DNA from: Bombus terrestris
Taxonomy: Eukaryota; Arthropoda; Insecta; Hymenoptera; Apidae
Length of the DNA stretch: 64,000 bases
Assembly: GCF_910591885.1 (NCBI RefSeq)
Contig: NC_063285.1
Span: forward strand, 10,015,395 to 10,079,394
Direction: 5' to 3'
Shown: positions 1 to 12,700 of the stretch, piece by piece
How the letters are laid out: the number at the start of each line of letters is the position of its first letter
Numbering within the stretch: position 1 is the first letter of the stretch
Program-made: the position numbers and the translations under genes
Notes under the pieces: model-generated
Told to the model about the DNA's origin: nothing
The model's input: only the letters and a program-made list of their open reading frames with translations
Database searches by the model: none

Positions 1-3000
1 GTTTTGCAAAGCAATTTATTTAAAATAGAAATGAAGAAATGAAATTAATGAAGGGACAATATTTCGATAGAGTTTGACAACTACGGAATCTCTGTTATCT
101 AATATATTATTTATGAAAATGTTATCGATTATAAATATCGGAAATGAGATAAACGTGGATGTGACAAGTCGAGATGATAGGAATTTCATTATTTGTTTCA
201 TCGATGATCGTTTTCGCACTTGTTTATTTTTTCAACTACTGCGATAATTTATAGAATTCAATTATTTCGAAAGCGCAGGATTCTCGTCATATAAATTTAT
301 CGTTCTTGTTCTGAATGAATAATACTGATAAATTATTTGAAATATAAAATACACGACATTTTATCATAAACAGCGACGCCGTGCAAATGCAATTTCCACC
401 GGCCCTCTCAACATCACGTACATCGACGTAACATTTCGTTAAATAATCTAACTGTCATTTTCAGTTATCCCGTCATTACAAATCAAAAAGAAACGCGCAT
501 TAAATCTGCCCATCGCTTAAAACCCTCGATCAAACACGATTTATAATTATCTCGAGACAGAAATAATTATTTCAAACGTCGATTATACGTACATTCGGAA
601 ACATATCAATAAACGCCAATTACTTATTAAAACATTAACATTAGAATATGCTGCTGACAGCTTCTGCGAATTATTTTATCTCGTATGAACTTCTCAGATA
701 TGTTTTTCACGATTAATATGCTTCGTTGAATTAATTACACTGCGTTACGATAAATATATTCTTCCTAATACTCGATGGTAAATAGTAGAATGCTATTTCA
801 AAATATATTGGGTTGGCAACTAAGTGATTGCTGATTTTCTAATTACCACCTAATGACAAAATCAGCAATCACTTAGTTGCCAACAAAATAGTCACTTCGA
901 TAGCAAATTCATGCCATTCATCACAAAATATCCTCATTAAAAATAACTATTCTTTGTAATATTCGGTGGTAAATAGCAAAAAGTTATTTCAAAATGTAAT
1001 TGCTGATTTTACCATTAGGTGGTAATTACAAAATCAGCAATCACTTTGTTGGCAACAAAATAGTCACTTTGATAGCAAATTCATGCCATTCATCACAAAA
1101 TATCCTCATTAAGAATAACTATATTCTTTGTAATACTCGGTGGTAAATAGCAAAAAGCTATTTCAAAATGTGATTGCTGATTTTACCATTAGGTGGTAAT
1201 TACAAAATCAGCAATTACTTTGTTGGCAACAAAATAGTCACTTCGATAGCAAATTCATGCCATTCATCACAAATATCCTCATTAAGAATAACTATTCTTT
1301 GTAATACTCGATGGTAAATAGCAAAAAGCTATTTCAAAATGTGATTGCTGATTTTACCATTAGGTGGTAATTACAAAATCAGCAATTACTTAATTGCCAA
1401 CAAAATAGTCACTTTGATAGCAAATTCATGCCATTCATCACAAATATCCTCATTAAGAATAACTATTCTTTGTAATACTCGATGGTAAATAGCAAAAAGC
1501 TATTTCAAAATGTGATTGCTGATTTTACCATTAGGTGGTAATTACAAAATCAGCAATCACTTTGTTGGCAACAAAATAGTCACTTCGATAGCAAATTCAT
1601 ACCATACGTATCACGATGTAGCCTCATTAAGCGGAGAATTGCCTCGCATAATCATTCGAATGTATCATAACGCAAACGAAATTGTCGATGAATTTTTTCT
1701 AAGAAATCGATGGCGAAAATATTGTCGATGAGATTATACATCTCTGTGGATGAAAATAATAGCGGAACCGAAAGAGGGCAAAGGAGAACACACACGCACG
1801 AATGGGTTCGCATATCGCATGGCATGCCACCTTTTCGTCTTCATGCTTGCCCGGTTGTATCTTCGATTCATTTGCATATTTAGGATCCCTGGCTGGCGCC
1901 CCTCCTTTCTCTTTCCTTCGTCGACCTCCTCGTCTTCTCTGGCAGCCGGCTCGGAAATCTTCTCCGGCTGACTAAAAACTGAATTAATACGATCCCTTTA
2001 ATAACTCGACGCGCACCGATCGTCGCGATATTACAAAAGCAGCTAACAAGTAACAGCTGGCGCAGGGTAATTTTAGAAACGCGACATTTCCAGCGGTAAT
2101 ATCGACTGACCAAATATTTAAAGCATTGTACCGCAGAAGCACGTATTTTTCTTCTTTTTTTTCTTGCATATGGTAAAAGTAGATTCAATAGTGAGAATTG
2201 TAATATTTAATCTACTTTATCTTTTACCTGTGTGTTTTTCATTGTGCGGTGTTTTTTCGTTTGTTAATGTGGCATTTTCACATTTTCGAGGAAGCTCCCC
2301 GCGGGACATTTTTAACAATTCGAATTTACACGCATACAAGCTCCGTATAGTTTAGGGGTTTTATTGAGAAAATTTCGTAAAGGTACCCCACACAACGTTA
2401 TGACATATAATACAAATGTAATGTAGAAATTCGTCAATGATTAAATACAATACGATATGCATAATAATAATGACGATACGTGAAACAATATATTTCTGAA
2501 AATAGACAGAATGTTTATAGAAATTGTACAGTTGAACGAAAGCTTGGCAGGATGATTTCCAATGCACGAGATAAAACATACTCCTGCTGATAATCCTTAG
2601 ATTTCTGCTTTCGGAATAAACATCTTTATTATTTTACCCCAGTATTTGATAATAGTCTAATAATCCACTTGACGAAATACCATTTCTCTGTTTATTTTCT
2701 CAAGGCAGATCGAGTCCGCCTGTAATTAATGACTAACGTAACACAGCTTAAAGGTTAAACCTATTTAGGGCCACGGTTATAAAACTTACCCTCACATTTG
2801 GTCTAAATTTAGAATTAAACGAAACGTCGATAAAGATTTTTACGAGGACGGAAATTTTCCTCCGTGTTTCAACTTTCAATATAAATATACTCTGGTTTTT
2901 AATATATTTTCTACTGTCGATAGATTACCATAACGATCCATGAAATTAGAGCTCTGCAACCGTATGGAAACTACGCTTTCTTTCCAAAGCGATGCATAGT

Positions 3001-3756
3001 ATCGACCTGGAAACAAAGTCAGTATTTCCAAAAATATAGTCGAAATTCTAGATGAATTATCCCGTACGATTTAAAGATCTGCCGCCTAAAATAATAAATA
3101 GCGTGGACGCGCAAGTATGAGGAAAGGAAACGTTAAAATAAATGAAACCAAAGCGCCATACGAATCAACTACAACAGCTACACCGTTATATCTTTTGCTC
3201 CAACAATAGCGCGAATTACGTCGATTACAACCGTTCCAATTGTACCTCGATCATTCAACCGCCCAGTCCAATCATCTCTCGGATCTTGAAATGAAAAGAA
3301 AAAAATTAAAAAGAATGAAAAAAGGAAGACCTCTCCACTCACGGGTTTGATACAGCTAATATCCCGATCGCCGGGTTAATAATATCATTATTGCCACTCG
3401 GAGCCCATCGATGCCTGTCATCCATCGAGCCAGGATCAGCGCGCGTAGCCCGGAATGATATGCTTGAAAATGAAAAACCGACCACGTTCCCGTGGCAACC
3501 GAATTGAAAGCTGAAACGAGCCTGATATCGGCCAACAAAATTCCCCAATCAAATACGCATTCTATCTCCATTATCGGCCCTTTCCCTGCGCCGCCGCCGC
3601 CAGCCCGGTAACCACATTTTCGTTTTCCGTTACACCGATGACGCAAACCGTGGCGAGAACCACGCAACCGTACGGAAATTATGCGAGCGTCGCATGCCAT
3701 CCTACGCAATTTCAATAATCGTTAACCCCACTTTCTCTCTCTCTCCTTCTTCACAG
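1..3756 (+). other. Neurexin-1 intron (5' side leaves the window)
   Basis: No coding exon could be supported here. The stretch ends in a pyrimidine-rich tract and an AG acceptor at 3755-3756, directly before a neurexin exon, so it is read as intron. It holds the tandem repeat array at 812-1620. The rest is ordinary AT-rich sequence in which short open frames have no recognisable domains. An unseen small exon cannot be excluded. Confidence 0.6.
812..1620. repeat. Tandem array of about 172-bp units built on a mariner-like inverted repeat
   Basis: About five copies of a 171-174 bp unit follow one another; the landmark CAAAATAGTCACTT recurs at 884, 1056, 1230, 1401 and 1572. Every unit has a short hairpin whose arms are ATTGCTGATTTT and AAAATCAGCAAT. 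The first unit keeps longer arms: a perfect 27-bp inverted repeat between 812 and 884 with an 19-bp centre, preceded by TATTGGG. The end TTGGGTTGGCAACTAAGTGA resembles the terminal repeats of insect mariner elements, so the array looks like a mini-mariner amplified in tandem. No transposase is present. Confidence 0.8.
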
Positions 3757-6700
3757 ACGACATAATAACGCCCGTCTACGTCGCGCCAACGAGGTCGCCG
3801 ACGACGTTCAGGCCGAAGCATCACAAGGAGGACCTTCAGCGTCCGTCGTGCGACGACGAGGAGGACTGCGAGGAAGGCTCCGGGGAACCCGTCACCACCG
3901 AGGAGATCTTCGTCACATCCGCCACTGGTCCGTTTCATTTCATTCTGTATTTTCTTTTTGTCGGTTTCGCGCCATTTCTTTACGTTTACCTACTCGTGAG
4001 CTTGCAGCTACGGCCTGGTGATCGTTTACCAAAGGTATTAATCCGACTGAACTTGTTAGGACATTCGTTAAACGTTCCTGTGTCTACGTGGCAAAATGAC
4101 CAACGACCATACCAGCGGTTGCCACGCCGAAAACACACGTTTCGCTCAGGACGACACGGAGGTATTTTTATTATTCGTATAACGGCAAAATAATAATGAA
4201 TTGATGATGTTCGAGCCGGCAGCTAGGTCGGTGCACCGCTCAGGATGGCAACTAAGTGAGTGCCGGTGGTTCTTCAAACGTTCAAAGACCTTTGAACGCT
4301 GACTAGGTACTTTTAATAGCTTTGATTATTTCATTTCAGACAAATTCTCTAGACTTGCCATTAATTCGCTACAAGCTTCTGCCACGGTGCCATTTCCCAT
4401 CGGATGTGACACGATCGATCGTCATCTTCGTATCGCAAACGTTGCGTAATCGTTGAACACCCCTCTCGAACAAGGAAGCACACGTGAAATTCATAGTTAG
4501 AATTCTCTCTAATGCTTCTTATCAAATCTTTCTGATAAGACTGTTATTAAACAGAAATCTTCCGTCCTATGCACTCGCCACGAACTTTCATCTGTGCAGG
4601 AATTTTGGCCGATTTTTCTCTGTTTTTCTTTCTCTCTTCTTTTTTAGTTTCCTATTGTTTGTTGTTTTCGGAACACTTGATTTGCCTATACTCAGAACGG
4701 ACCATACTATCCCAGGTATTGATCCTCCGCGCATAGTTTCCTCTCGTTCATTTGCTAGTATGCGCTACGTGCTCATGCAGGCGGAGTATTTCCAAGACTC
4801 GTGTGGTTTTCCAAGGCACGACGCGCCGGAAATTCGTCTGATGGTCTTTTTCAAGAGCCACGGTTTTCGTATTCCGTTCGCGATGGCTTTACAGAGCATT
4901 GTTGATGAAAGAGACTTCTTGTTTAGAGAATGCTCGAGAGGAGTTTCCATTAAAGCGTATCTAGTTCGAGAAACATTTCCTGCGCACGATTCTGTCACTC
5001 GACCCAAGTACTCCTTTTCTGTTACTGTCGTTACATCTCTGCACCGTTCGACGATGATTCTTTTCTTCTTTTGCCTCCCACTCCGCGTCTCTTTCTAATT
5101 CCGCCAGTTCAAAGACGGTACGAGCATCATTTACGAAGCTGTTGATAATCTCTTCGAGCTTCTCTCGTCTGCAGAGAGCCGGCGACTTTTTTGATGTTAG
5201 AAACGATCCCTCTTGCTTTATGCAAGTCGAAGTGGAGTACGCGTAATTAAAAGCTAAACGAAGGAATAGAAAACAATTGCTTTTAGTCGATCCTAGTTGA
5301 ACGATATGAAAATATCAGGCGATTAAACACGATGATTAAAAACGCGCCTTTCTGTACAAGATATTTTAGCAAGAGCTGTATTCTCGTATAATCTAGAATT
5401 CATTAAGGTAAAACAATAGATTCCACGAACGTCGAAGATCAACTATTATATGTACAAACATTGACAACGAAATTTGCCCGCAGAACAACGTCGAGGATCG
5501 CGCGCGATGAAGAACAGTCGATGAAAATCGCAAGCAGCCTCCGGTGACGTTCCCGCTATACGCACCACCGCATTAATATTTATTGCTAGCCAGGTAGAAT
5601 TCGCTGTGGAATCGTCTACCTTCCTTTACGCTGTTCGCAATCGAAGCAAATCGAGTTCATCGAGCTTTGAAACCATTAACGTGAATAAATGAGAAAAAGT
5701 GGGAAAAGAAGCTAACGAAACAGAATGAAAAAGAAGAAAATAAATGGAAAAATGGGAAAAGAAGATGGAGGCACGCATGGAAACTCGTTATGGAAATACT
5801 TGGCCCGTGGGCGTCCTCTTCATCTGCATATCCCTCAACTTGATGCGGCGAGAGCTCCGCCAATCCCCACTGCCACTGGTTAAGTTGACCGTCACGAAAA
5901 TAGCACTCCCCCGTTCGACGAGATCGTTGATGCGACTTCTTTTCAGTACGCCGCTCTTCATCGCGGAATAGGAAGCTCCTCTTCATCGCTCGCACGCCGC
6001 TCGTTTATCACGGTTAAGGCAATTTCGCGTCCAACGTCGAGCAAAACGCTCGGAACAACCTTCGTGAAGTTCGTTCCTCCATTTTACTGTCATTTTATCA
6101 TCTTATTATTCGTTTTTATTCGCCAGATTCACCTCCGACGAAATCCTGATTCGGCTACTTTATCGCGCGATTGAAGCTTCGCTGCAACGTAGCTTGAGCA
6201 AGTTTGATTAGTCTCGTTGATGTAATTGTATCACGTAGAGAAAAACTGTAGTGTAATTTGGTCGAATGGTAGCTACCGATCGATGGTTTTATGGACTTCT
6301 GTTTCAAATGAACACGACATTGTGTTTCACCTATCGAGAAAGTTTGGACAGCCTTGCTGGAGTAATTGTATCGTACCATGTATGCAGAAATAGTAGCGTA
6401 AAGTAATTTGGTTGGATAGTAGCTTTCGACAGATAGTTTCATAGTTTCTTGGTTTATCTAAATTGTTTTATCTAAAATCGATGTTCTTTTCGATTTTTTT
6501 AGAATATTTGAAAGTCTTCTAGAAGTAATTATATCATACTATGTATGCAGAAATAGTAAAGTAACTTGGTTGAAGAGAGTAACTTTCGACCGATGGATTT
6601 ATGATTTTTTATTTTATCTAAATTGTTTCATCCAAAATTCATATTGTTTCGTTTAAAGTCGATGTTCTTATTTATTTTTTGAGAAAGTTTGGACAGTCTT

Positions 6701-9700
6701 CTAGGAGTAATTGTACTATACCCTGTATGGAAAAACAGTAGCGTAAAGTAATTTGGTTGAAAAGAGTAACTTTCGACCGATAGTTTTATGATTTCTTGTT
6801 TTATCTAAATTGTTTCATCTAAAATCAATGTTCTTTTCGACTTTTTGAGAAAGTTTGAAAGTCTTCTAGAAGTAATTGTATCATACCATATATGGAAAAA
6901 TAGTAGCGTAAAGTAATTTGGTTGGATAGTAGCTTTCGACAGATGGTTTCATAGTTTCTTGGTTTATCTAAATTGTTTTATCTAAAATCGATGTTCTTTT
7001 CGATTTTTTTAGAATATTTGAAAGTCTTCTAGAAGTAATTATATCATACTATGTATGCAGAAATAGTAAAGTAACTTGGTTGAAGAGAGTAACTTTCGAC
7101 CGATGGATTTATGATTTTTTATTTTATCTAAATTGTTTCATCCAAAATTCATATTGTTTCGTTTAAAGTCGATGTTCTTATTTATTTTTTGAGAAAGTTT
7201 GGACAGTCTTCTAGGAGTAATTGTACTATACCCTGTATGGAAAAACAGTAGCGTAAAGTAATTTGGTTGAAAAGAGTAACTTTCGACCGATAGTTTTATG
7301 ATTTCTTGTTTTATCTAAATTGTTTCATCTAAAATCAATGTTCTTTCCGACTTTTTGAGAAAGTTTGAAAGTCTTCTAGAAGTAATTGTATCATACCATA
7401 TATGGAGAAATGGTAGTGTAAAGTAATTTGGTTGGATAGTAGCTTTCGACAGATAGTTTCATAGTTTCTTGGTTTATCTAAATTGTTTTATCTAAAATCG
7501 ATGTTCTTTTCGATTTTTTTAGAATATTTGAAAGTCTTATAGAAGTAATTATATCATACTATGTATGCAGAAATAGTAAAGTAACTTGGTTGAAGAAAGT
7601 AACTTTCGACCGATGGATTTATGATTTTTTATTTTATCTAAATTGTTTCATCCAAAATTCATATTGCTTCGTTTAAAGTCGATGTTCTTATTTATTTTTT
7701 GAGAAAGTTTGGACAGTCTTCTAGGAGTAATTGTACTATACCCTGTATGGAAAAACAGTAGCGTAAAGTAATTTGGTTGAAAAGAGTAACTTTCGACCGA
7801 TAGTTTTATGATTTCTTGTTTTATCTAAATTGTTTCATCTAAAATCAATGTTCTTTTCGACTTTTTGAGAAAGTTTGAAAGTCTTCTAGAAGTAATTGTA
7901 TCATACCATGTATGGAAAAATAGTAGCGTAAAGTAATTTGGTTGGATAGTAGCTTTCGACAGATAGTTTCATAGTTTCTTGGATTATCTAAATTGTTTCA
8001 TATAAAATCGACGTTCTTTTCGAGTTTTTGAGGATATTTGAAAATCTTCTAGGAATAATTGTACTATACCCTATATGGAAAAACAGTAGCGTAAAGTAAC
8101 TTGGTTGAAAAGAGTAACTTTCGACCGATGGTTTCATGGTTTCTTGTTTTACCTATATTGTTTCATCCAAAATCCATATTGTTTTATCTAAAATCGATGT
8201 CGTTCAATTTTTTGAGGAAATTTGAAAGTCTTCTAGGAGTAATTGTATCATACCCTGTATGGAAAAACAGTAACGTAAAGTAACTTGGTTGGACAGTAGC
8301 TTTCGACCGATGGTTTCATGGTTTCTTGTCTCGCCTAAAGACCATATTGTTTCGTTTAAAGTCGATATCCTTCGATGCTTTAAGCAAGTTTGAACAGTCT
8401 TGTTGAAGTAATTGTAAAGTAATTTGGTTGGATAACAGCTTTCGACCGATGGTTTTATGGTTTCTTCTTTCATCTGAAATCGATATCGTTTCGTCTATCG
8501 AGAAAGTTTGAACAGTCCTGTTGTAGTAATTGTATTATTCTATCTATTGAGAAATAGTGGCGTAAAGTAATTTGGTTGGGTAATAGCTTTCGACCGATGG
8601 TTTTGTGGTTCCTTGTCTCATCTAAAGACCATATTGTTTCATTTAAAATCGATTTCCTTCGATGTTTTAAGGAACTTTGAACAGTCTTGTTGAAGTAATT
8701 GTAAAGTAATTTTTGTTGGATAACAACTTTCGACCGATTCTTTCATATAAAGTCGATATCTTTACATTTTTTGAGAAAGTTCGAACAATCTTGTTGCAGT
8801 AATTATACCATAAGTATACAAAAATAGTAACCTAATCTAATCTGGCTCTCGATCGATGATTATTAATTTAATTTCAATATCGTTTTATCGTTTGATGAAA
8901 TTGAAAATTGTATCTCGTTGAAATCCTGTCATATTATGTACGGACAAACGTGATAGTTTTCGAATATGATAGTCTTCTATTTAATCTTCAATTATCATAG
9001 GTATTTACAACACTCTAAATTAGATTGCTTCATTCATGAAACTAATTAAGATCTAACAGACGGTTGACGACGAAATTACTTTTTTTCCACGACTATTCTC
9101 GACGAGGTGTAATTTTTGAGGACAGCAGACGCTTCGATCGACGAATCCTAGTCGTCGTCGGTTAACGAACCTACCCTGTAGACATATTGTAACTAGTTCA
9201 ACCGCGAATCGATGGCGAACGTTGTAAAGCGAGCTTTCTGCCTCGCATGTTGTGTTTCGTGTGTGCACCGACTTACAATTAGTCAAGGCTGTTTCTTTAA
9301 CGATCATCGACCCCACGACCACGTCGACTGACATTCCGATTCTAATCGTTTCGTATTCCTCCAACGATAAAACGAATTCTACTTCGAAACAAAAGTGAAG
9401 CTTTCTGGGACGCAGAGTCAGTGCAGTTTTTTAAAAAAAAATAGACGTTTCCAGTAAAACGAGTATTTTAAACAGAATCGAATACACGAAAAATAACAAT
9501 GTTAGATATTTAGGGTATTTAAAAAGAACTGAAACGACAAATTAGTCGCGCCTCTTCATTCTCTTCGCTTTCATGGATTCTCCAAGTATTCTCATGAACT
9601 TCGTACCTCGTGAACTCTCGTGAACTTTCCACTGTCGGCAAAGCAAGGCGAGTTACCTCTAGTGTTACACAAAATTAACGCAAGTTGCCAGTTGCTCGAC

Positions 9701-12700
9701 TCAGCTTAATCCAGCCACTTCATTAACCACTATCAAACCTACTTCAACCTCGGACGAACGTCAACCAACCGGCCAACTTTTCTTCCTTTAACTCTGCTAC
9801 GTGCTTTCCATCATCCGACGATCCCTTCACGCGTTTAAATTCAGGCAAACTATCAAACGCCTGATGTTTGTTAAGGATTAGCAGGCGAAAGTATCTCTCG
9901 GACTATAGCCAGACTAATTTCCCCAAAAGCAAATACGTTGGTCCACGTGTATAGTTGTATGCATAGTTGCTCGATACGTAAAATCTGTTTGCTTAAAACG
10001 TCGTATCTAGCATTTCTCCATCAGCCGAAAGTGAATTTTAAAACGCTTGAAATTTCTCGTGTATTTTCAGCTCTTAAAACGAGTCGTATCACTGTTAGGA
10101 AATTCTGGCTGAATATTTTAATCCTATTGTTCTGACCAGGTATCCGAAATGAATATTACATTTCGCTAGATATTATTACGATATGAGCAGCTTGCAAATA
10201 TAGGATTTTGCGATGCCACTCGTTACACGAATAAAGTAGCAGACCTAAGAAAAGGACATCGGAGGGGAGCGAAGAGACGAGGAGAAGAGCAGAGTTAAAT
10301 CGAGCGAAGGCAAACGTGGCAAAGAGCGTAATATAAATCGTCAGCTTGGAAGTGACTGAGAGAAACGGGAAAACTATACCCAGCGATCGCTTGTAATCAA
10401 TTCTTCGTGAAAATAGAAGCCAGATGAGCACCTAACGATCGCCGATTCTCCGTAAAACCGAGCCACATTCTTCGCCAATTACGAAACATAACGGCGAGGG
10501 TTGTAATTAGGAAACATCGCCAGGCCGAGCTACGAGCACCAGGCACCCGACGTCTAAAATTTCCCGGAAACTTTCAACCCGTCTGACGTAAACGTGTCTG
10601 TAGTGGCTCGTTTGTCACGACGTTACGAAGGGGCAGAGCGAAAAAGGAAAGCAATTAACCGGTCGTAGAGCGGAGTTGTATAGAAACGCGTAGGTGCAGA
10701 ACGCGGTAGACGATGGTCGGTATGCGTGCGTGAATGATCGAACGGTTGTCCCTGGAAGCCAGGAAACACGAGTCCCAGAGCGTGGTTGGGTGCTCGCAAC
10801 GTGGCTGCTGGCCACGCACGCGTGAATATCGCCGGCCTACGCACGCGTAAATATTGTCGGTAGCACGTTACTACCCCATCCCCCTGTTCGAGCCAATCGG
10901 ATACACGTAATTGCAGCAGCCGGCTGACGCTTCCCTCTCTATCTCTGTCTGTGTTTCTCGTTTCCATATCCGAAAGCAGACTCGAGCTCGGTGGCGTACA
11001 CGACGGGCCGCGAGTACACGACCAGCCACATCAGCACGCAAACGTCTCCAGGCTCGCCGTCGACATCGACCCGGGACATCGTCACCGACTCCGTCCAGTA
11101 CAATGTGTCAACCACAGACCTCGAAACCAGCCACGTCAGGTGAGTTTGCCAGTTACTCGCGAGGACACCCGCGGCGACGTTGCAACCTCGCCGCCACACG
11201 AATTCCGCTAACTCGTCCGGGGTTCGTTGTGCGTGCACGTCCGCTCCGTTTCCGGCGACACGTCGGTTCAACTGTTTCCATCGCCATCCAAACGTATTCG
11301 TTTTTCTTCTGGCTTTCGCTTTCGCTGCTCTTTCCTTTTGCTTCTTTCTTCTTCTTTTTTTTCCTGCGCCAGATGGATACACAGGACGCGCTTTCGTTGC
11401 TCGACCAGAAGTTTGGAATTTGTGCGGGAGGTAGCCTCCTCCGCGAGTTTGCACCGATCCATCTGGGATTTTGGTTTCGATACCTAGGGGAGCTCTTTCG
11501 TTACAAGTTGGTCCAAGTGAGAGGAACCGTAACCACGCGGATGTCTGTAGCGTTAATTCCCAATCGGCGACGGAACTTGCCATGTGATCCGGGTTTCTGG
11601 TTTCTTTACGTGCTGAAGGTACTTCGGTTGCGTTGGAAGCGAGCTGCCGGCCGGAAGTTTCCGATCGTCGCGACACGTTGCTCGGGAAAATTTGAAAAAA
11701 TATTTGCTTTTAGGATCCTTTTGTTAAAAGTCTGTCGGGATGAAGGAAATTATTATCGTCGTAATGTTTCCATTTCGAAGATAATAGAAGCGAGCAAAGC
11801 AATTCGAAATTTCTCTTCGTGTTTGCTTATTTCACTCAGACTCTCAGCGTACCTTTTTATCACTACGACAGCTGCGTATATAGAGAGAGATACGTTTTAT
11901 TTAACCTATGATTTTTCTAACACCGTTAGAGACACGTAAATTTATTTTACGATGTTTTTTAGTTACCTTCGCTACAGAAACGAAATGGGAGGTTCATCGA
12001 ATAGAGAAAATTAGATATCGTGTTATGCGCGTTTCTCACGGCTTTGTTTTATTACGTCGGATTTATTTGACAGAAGTTTCGTCCAGAGATTGCGCTTTAT
12101 TTTTTCGAGGAAATGGAGAAACTTGCGAACTGTTCTCGCGCCAGGGAGCTTTTTTCTTTTTTTTTAACCCGCTGTTAAACGACGTATATAACGTGGCTTA
12201 ACGATCTAATAATAATACGTTGTTCCATATCAAAGGAATTGATTTTAGGGAAACAATAATAACGTGTTTACGAAGTAATCATGCAGAATAGCAATATAAT
12301 TATAATTATTCCGACATTAATTATTACAGAGCCATAGAATATCTGGCGAAAGCATTGGTCGATGGTTCAAGCGTTAAAAATATATATTTGCAATTTTTCC
12401 ATGTACTTTGTATTTCCTATTGATGCAGCACGCGCGATTTTTCATAACTTGCGTTTAAGTTTGTAAAAGCGTTTTTAATTATTACAGAAAATTCCAGAGT
12501 TACGCGGTTTGATGTTAAATTTCATTCGTCGATTTGATTAATTAAGATGATTCGTCCGATCGAACATTTAAAACTGGCGGTAGATTTAGCTGCTGGTCGA
12601 ATTGTTCGAGGCGAAATTGATAGTAGCAATAGTGTTCGCAATTTCCTCCATTACGATCTTAAAATTGGACGAAAGATTAGCAATCAATTGCCGATTGCTA

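Noticed and set aside
10911..11939. 342-codon plus-strand frame and a 245-codon minus-strand frame
   Set aside because: Both overlap the neurexin stalk exon (10980-11139) in the wrong frame and extend into GC-richer intron; translation shows no family resemblance.
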